From Acidobacteriota bacterium (GTDB taxonomy: Bacteria; Acidobacteriota; Terriglobia; Terriglobales; Acidobacteriaceae): a stretch of 8,866 nt of DNA. This document shows positions 5,254-8,866 of the stretch, piece by piece; within the stretch, counting starts at the first letter, position 1, and each line of letters starts with the position of its first letter. Under the pieces are notes generated by a model. That model was not told the origin of the DNA. It made no database searches and saw only the letters and a program-made list of their open reading frames with translations. Location of the stretch: contig QIAK01000376.1 in assembly GCA_003225515.1 (NCBI GenBank), positions 8,120 to 16,985 of the forward strand. Reading direction: 5' to 3'. The position numbers and the translations under genes are program-made.

Positions 5254-6639
5254 ATGGCGGAAACATCGGAACTCCTACGTCGCGTTCCCCAATTCGCGGA
5301 TTTACCTGGCGATCAGATCGACTGGTTTCTCAGTCAGTCGAAAGAGTTGCAGCTGAAACCGGGCGAAGCATATTCGCGGCAGGGCGATCCGGCCGACGCG
5401 ATGTTTGTGCTGCTCGAGGGCGACTTTCAATGGCGCGGTGAACTGGCGGGTGAAAGCATCGTGCTCGACAGGAAGCCGGGTGAAGTCACCGGAATCCTAC
5501 CATTCTCAAGAATGAAAACTTTCACGCTAAGCGGGCGGGCGTTGACCGACGCACGCGTTCTGCGTTTCCCCTCTGCGCTCTTTCCGGACCTGCTGCAGAA
5601 AATGCCGGAACTGGCCAGGCGTCTGGTGGGCTTGATGTCGGACAGAATCCGCGAGACTACGCGGTTCGAACAGCAACTCGACCGATTGGCTGCTCTGGGC
5701 AAGCTCTCGGCAGGGCTGGCACATGAACTGAATAATCCTGCATCAGCCGCAAAGCGCGCGGCCAGCCAGTTACGCGCCATTCTGAAGCGGATTCGCGATG
5801 CCAGCCATGAGTTGGGAAGGCGCGATCTGACTCCCGCGCAAAAATCGGAAATTGAAAAATTGGAGGCGTCGCTCACGCAGGTGGAGGGTCCTCCGCCCGA
5901 TGCGCTCACGGCCAGCGCACTCGAGGAGCAGCTCGACTCGTTGCTTCGCAGTCACGGTCAAAAAGATTTGTGGCAGCTCGCGGCCGACCTCGCACGGAAG
6001 AATTTCAGGCCCGAAGCACTCGAGCATCTATTCGCTGCCTTGGATGCCGATAGTGCGCGGGCGGCCCTGGTGAGAATTTCGGCTTCGGTCGAGATTGCAG
6101 ACCTGCTGAATCAAATCGAGAGCAGTACGGGGCGAATATCCGATCTGGTGGGCGCGATCAAGGAATATACATTTATGGATCAGTCGCCTGTGCAGAACGT
6201 CGATATCGTCAAGACCCTTGAGACCACGCTCACGATTTTGAATCACAAGCTGAAGCGCGGCGTGAGCGTGCAGCGCGATTATCAGAAAATTCCGCTGCTG
6301 GTGAATTCTTTCGGCAGCGAGCTCAACCAGGTCTGGACCAATCTCATCGACAACGCAATCGATGCGATGGGCGGAAAAGGTGAGCTGCGGGTTCGCACAT
6401 ATCGCGAGGATGATTGCATTGTGGTCGAGATCGGTGACAATGGGCCGGGAATTTCGGCGGAAGTCCGGCCGCACATTTTTGAGCCTTTCTTCACGACTAA
6501 AGGAGTTGGAGAGGGAACCGGACTCGGGCTTGATACCGTCCAGCGCATCATAAAAAAGCACCGTGGTAATATCCAGGTCCGTTCCGAGCCAGGGAATACG
6601 CGCTTTCAGGTGTGGCTCCCGGTGGCCGAAACTAATTAG
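5254..6639 (+). CDS. Histidine kinase with N-terminal cNMP-binding-like domain
   Basis: A 461-residue soluble sensor kinase with no membrane segment. Residues about 8-130 form a cNMP-binding-like beta barrel (QGDPADAMFVLLEG), but the phosphate-binding cassette lacks the usual R-T/S-A triad and reads GEVTGILPFSRMKTFTLSGR, so cyclic nucleotide binding is doubtful. The H-box LAALGKLSAGLAHELNNP puts the phosphoacceptor at H157. A second helix of the dimerisation hairpin appears only near 280-308, leaving an inserted, mostly helical and charged stretch of about 100 residues. The ATPase domain is complete: N-box WTNLIDNAIDAM (361-372), DNGPGIS (395-401), FEPFFTTK (409-416) and GEGTGLGL (419-426). 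Its ATG directly follows the TAA of the response-regulator fusion, with AAGG (5245-5248) as ribosome binding site, so the two are very probably translationally coupled and a cognate pair. The signal sensed is unknown; redox or ligand binding through the barrel are possibilities. Confidence 0.9.
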   Translation: MAETSELLRRVPQFADLPGDQIDWFLSQSKELQLKPGEAYSRQGDPADAMFVLLEGDFQWRGELAGESIVLDRKPGEVTGILPFSRMKTFTLSGRALTDARVLRFPSALFPDLLQKMPELARRLVGLMSDRIRETTRFEQQLDRLAALGKLSAGLAHELNNPASAAKRAASQLRAILKRIRDASHELGRRDLTPAQKSEIEKLEASLTQVEGPPPDALTASALEEQLDSLLRSHGQKDLWQLAADLARKNFRPEALEHLFAALDADSARAALVRISASVEIADLLNQIESSTGRISDLVGAIKEYTFMDQSPVQNVDIVKTLETTLTILNHKLKRGVSVQRDYQKIPLLVNSFGSELNQVWTNLIDNAIDAMGGKGELRVRTYREDDCIVVEIGDNGPGISAEVRPHIFEPFFTTKGVGEGTGLGLDTVQRIIKKHRGNIQVRSEPGNTRFQVWLPVAETN

Positions 6640-6671
6640 CTTGAATACGGCGTTAAAATTTTCCGCATGCC

Positions 6672-8084
6672 ATGCCGTACAGCCCCATGAAGAATTCGGA
6701 CGAGTACGATGCGATCGTCATTGGATCTGGGCAGGCAGGCACTCCACTTTCTACCGCTCTTGCCGGCGCGGGCATGCGCACCGTTCTTGTCGAACGAAAA
6801 CATGTTGGCGGCACCTGCGTGAATGAGGGATGCACTCCGACCAAGACAATGGTGGCTAGCGGCCGTGTGGCGTATCTGGCGCGGCGTGCCGCGGATTACG
6901 GCGTGCATACCGGCCCCATCCGCATCGACCTGGCGAAAGTTCGCGAACGCAAGCGAAATATTGTGGACAGCTTCCGCAATGGGAGCCAGGCGCGCATTCA
7001 GAAAACTGCAAATCTGGAATTGGTTTTTGGCGAGGCACGTTTCAGCAGCCCCAAAACATTAATGGTGCGCTCGCAAGATGGCGCCCAGCGCAGCATTTCA
7101 GCGAGATACATTTTTATTAATGCTGGTACTAGCGCATCGCAGCCCACACTCAGCGGATTGAGCAACGTACCTTTTCTCGACAATGCCTCCATCATGGAAC
7201 TCGATGTTGTTCCCGATCATCTGTTGATCTTAGGCGGAGGCTACATCGGCCTGGAGTTCGGACAATTATTCCGGCGCTTTGGCAGCCGTGTGACTATCGT
7301 CCAGTCCGCAGGCCAGCTTCTTACGCGCGAAGACCCCGACATCGCGGAGGAAGTCACAAAAATTCTGCGCCAGGATGGAATTGAAATCCTGTTGAACGCA
7401 AGAGCAACTCACGTGGAGAAGTCCGGTGAAGGCATTCGATTGGAGGTTCACTCAGGGGGAAGTTCGACGACGCTCGCCGGCTCGCATCTGCTGGTGGCGA
7501 TCGGCCGCGTGCCGAATTCGGACAACCTGAACCTCGCGGCTGGCGGAGTCACGACGGACGATCATGGTTTCATTGTTGTGAACGAGCGCCTGGAGACGAG
7601 CGCCGAGGGTATCTATGCTTTGGGCGACATCAAAGGTGGGCCGGCATTTACGCACATTTCGTACGACGATTTTCGAATCATCCGCGCCAATCTAATTGAC
7701 AAGAAAGCTGCGTCAACTAAAGGCCGTCAGGTGCCGTATACGGTGTTCATCGACCCGCAACTCGGCCGCGTGGGTTTGAGCGAGGGTGAGGCGCGCGCGC
7801 AAGGTTTGAAGATTCGCGTGGCCAGAATGCCGATGACGCACGTGGCCCGGGCTCTTGAAGTCGACGAGACGCGTGGCTTCATGAAGGCCATTGTGGATGC
7901 GAACACAAGCCAGATTCTCGGCGCCGCCGTTCTCGGCATCGAAGGCGGAGAAATCATGTCTGCCCTTGAAATTGCCATGATGGGCCAATTGCCCTACACG
8001 GCCTTGCGCGACGGCATCTTCGCCCATCCCACATTGGCGGAGTCGCTGAACAATTTGTTCACCGCAATGGATAGTGAATCGTAA
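6672..8084 (+). CDS. Class-I pyridine nucleotide-disulfide oxidoreductase (MerA/Lpd-like), substrate unknown
   Basis: A 470-residue FAD- and NAD(P)H-dependent reductase of the lipoamide dehydrogenase/glutathione reductase/mercuric reductase superfamily. FAD site: YDAIVIGSGQAG (12-23). Redox disulfide: GGTCVNEGCTPTKTM, C49 and C54. NAD(P)H site: LLILGGGYIGLEFGQLF (184-200). Second FAD motif: IYALGDI (314-320). Dimerisation domain about 355-470, with HPTLAE giving the catalytic His-Glu pair H452 and E456. There is no N-terminal heavy-metal domain and no C-terminal vicinal cysteine pair, so mercuric reductase activity is unlikely. No 2-oxoacid dehydrogenase genes are nearby, so it is not obviously an Lpd. 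RclA-like reduction of oxidant-derived disulfides or hypothiocyanite is one possibility. It begins 32 bp after the kinase stop. No strong ribosome binding site supports either ATG 6672 or in-frame ATG 6687. In this four-gene run it is the only protein with a redox disulfide of recognised type. Confidence 0.88.
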   Translation: MPYSPMKNSDEYDAIVIGSGQAGTPLSTALAGAGMRTVLVERKHVGGTCVNEGCTPTKTMVASGRVAYLARRAADYGVHTGPIRIDLAKVRERKRNIVDSFRNGSQARIQKTANLELVFGEARFSSPKTLMVRSQDGAQRSISARYIFINAGTSASQPTLSGLSNVPFLDNASIMELDVVPDHLLILGGGYIGLEFGQLFRRFGSRVTIVQSAGQLLTREDPDIAEEVTKILRQDGIEILLNARATHVEKSGEGIRLEVHSGGSSTTLAGSHLLVAIGRVPNSDNLNLAAGGVTTDDHGFIVVNERLETSAEGIYALGDIKGGPAFTHISYDDFRIIRANLIDKKAASTKGRQVPYTVFIDPQLGRVGLSEGEARAQGLKIRVARMPMTHVARALEVDETRGFMKAIVDANTSQILGAAVLGIEGGEIMSALEIAMMGQLPYTALRDGIFAHPTLAESLNNLFTAMDSES

Positions 8085-8087
8085 GAT

Positions 8088-8103
8088 CAAGCTGACAAGC
8101 TGA
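8088..8103 (+). repeat. Tandem 8-bp duplication CAAGCTGA x2
   Basis: CAAGCTGA occurs twice head to tail in the 40-bp gap between the oxidoreductase stop and the exonuclease start. It is directly visible but very short; replication slippage or chance explains it as well as any regulatory role. No terminator hairpin is visible in this gap, so the exonuclease gene may be co-transcribed with the genes before it. Confidence 0.35.
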
Positions 8104-8124
8104 GCCATAGACGAACCGAGGCGA

Positions 8125-8866
8125 ATGGACGTCCATCTGATTGACGGGACATACGAACTGTTCCGATATTTTTTCGCGGTGCCCTCGGCCAAAGATGTAA
8201 GCGGCCGAGAGGTGGGCGCCGTGCGTGGCGTGGCGGCGTCTGTGTTGTCGATGATCGAGCGCGGGGCAACTCATCTCGGGGTCGCGACCGACCACGTCGT
8301 GGAATCGTTTCGAAACGATCTGTATGCCGGCTACAAGACCAGCGAAGGGGTCGCTCCGGAGTTGCTTTCTCAATTCCCCATTCTCGAAGAAGCGCTGCAA
8401 GCGATGGGAGTAATGGTGTGGCCGATGGTCGAGTTTGAAGCGGATGACGCGCTCGCATCCGCTGCCGCGAAAGCCGCACTGGATGATCGCGTCGGGCAGG
8501 TTTTCATTTGCACTCCAGACAAAGACTTGGGTCAGAGTGTGGTGGGCACACGAGTGGTTCAGTTGGACCGCAGGCGCGAGATTGTGCGTGATGAAGCGGG
8601 AGTGGTGGCCAAGTTTGGCGTGAGCCCGCATTCCATCCCCGACTACCCGGCTGTGGTCGGCGATAGTGCAGACGGATTTCCAGGCATGGTGGGATGGGGG
8701 CAGAAAGCCGCGGCTCTGGTTCTCTCTCAGTACACGCATCTTGAGGACGTTCCAAAGGATTGGGGGCAGTGGAATCCATCTATCCGGAGAGCGCGAGCGT
8801 TGTCGGAATCACTGTTTAGCGCATGGGATCAGGCGCTGCTGTTTCGAACCTTGGCGACGCTGCGAC
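8125..8866 (+). CDS. 5'-3' exonuclease, PIN/FEN-like (C-terminus beyond the window)
   Basis: An open frame from ATG 8125 continues off the right edge with 247 residues visible. It matches the 5'-nuclease domain found at the N-terminus of DNA polymerase I and as stand-alone proteins; these cut 5' flaps and RNA primers using two metal ions. Acidic and basic motifs in order: LIDGTYELFR (D7), ATDH (D56), FRNDLYAGYK (R63, Y70, K71), EADDALAS (E105, D107, D108), CTPDKDLGQ (D132, D134) and GDSADGFPGMVGWGQKAA (D180, D183), the last leading into the helix-three-turn-helix DNA-binding loop. Metal-binding acids therefore look complete. In the GDSxDN(I/F)PG motif the usual Asn is Gly184. GAGG (8118-8121) is a close ribosome binding site. 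The helical tail past 215 diverges from polymerase I, which favours a stand-alone nuclease, but the missing C-terminus prevents a decision. Confidence 0.85.
   Translation, partial: MDVHLIDGTYELFRYFFAVPSAKDVSGREVGAVRGVAASVLSMIERGATHLGVATDHVVESFRNDLYAGYKTSEGVAPELLSQFPILEEALQAMGVMVWPMVEFEADDALASAAAKAALDDRVGQVFICTPDKDLGQSVVGTRVVQLDRRREIVRDEAGVVAKFGVSPHSIPDYPAVVGDSADGFPGMVGWGQKAAALVLSQYTHLEDVPKDWGQWNPSIRRARALSESLFSAWDQALLFRTLATLR

Noticed and set aside
4866..5441. A 191-codon plus-strand frame crossing the junction of the fusion and the kinase
   Set aside because: It is rich in Arg and Gly with no domain and overlaps two well-supported genes.
6672..8084. Naming the last oxidoreductase merA (mercuric reductase)
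   Set aside because: No heavy-metal-associated domain, no C-terminal cysteine pair and no other mer genes; only the shared flavoprotein fold and the redox disulfide agree.
8059..8739. A 226-codon open frame on the minus strand
   Set aside because: It lies antisense to the exonuclease, whose motifs are all intact. The product is rich in His, Arg and Cys with no recognisable domain, typical of a shadow frame in GC-rich DNA.

Overview
The window reads as ordinary bacterial chromosome: moderately GC-rich, densely coded, with no rRNA, tRNA, insertion sequence or CRISPR array that I can see. The gene set (a cysteine-type EgtB next to EgtD, a UBP zinc-finger protein beside a response-regulator/reductase fusion and its kinase, and a MerA-like flavoprotein) would suit a soil Acidobacteriota member of the Koribacter/Terriglobus type. 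That is inferred from remembered family resemblance only; a phylogenetic search would settle it.

Left part (1-2882): a PhzF-family gene runs leftward off the window edge. Diverging from it across a 178-bp intergenic region is a two-gene ergothioneine operon, egtB then egtD. EgtD methylates histidine to hercynine and EgtB joins a sulfur donor to hercynine with O2. No egtA or egtC is present, which fits a route using cysteine directly. A C-S lyase (egtE) would have to lie elsewhere.

Middle (2883-3248): a short leftward gene for a small, probably three-helix membrane protein, with a GTG start and a strong ribosome binding site, converges on egtD. Its upstream region is shared with the next, rightward genes and holds a TTGACA hexamer and an FNR/Dnr-like palindrome.

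Core of interest (3249-8084): four rightward genes that look like one signalling/redox module. They are (1) a 90-residue UBP-type zinc-finger protein; (2) a 537-residue fusion of receiver domain, glutaredoxin-like fold and thioredoxin-reductase-like flavoprotein; (3) a histidine kinase with an N-terminal cNMP-binding-like domain, whose ATG directly follows the stop of gene 2; and (4) a class-I pyridine nucleotide-disulfide oxidoreductase 32 bp further on. Gene 2 has no CxxC motif in either redox domain, so its 'thioredoxin reductase' label is misleading. It also appears to lack about 20-25 residues, in frame, including most of the first beta strand of the FAD fold. A two-component system whose output is a flavoprotein rather than a DNA-binding domain, linked to a ubiquitin-binding-type zinc finger, is the most promising poorly understood system here.

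Right end (8125-8866): the first 247 residues of a PIN/FEN-like 5'-3' exonuclease, cut by the window edge.
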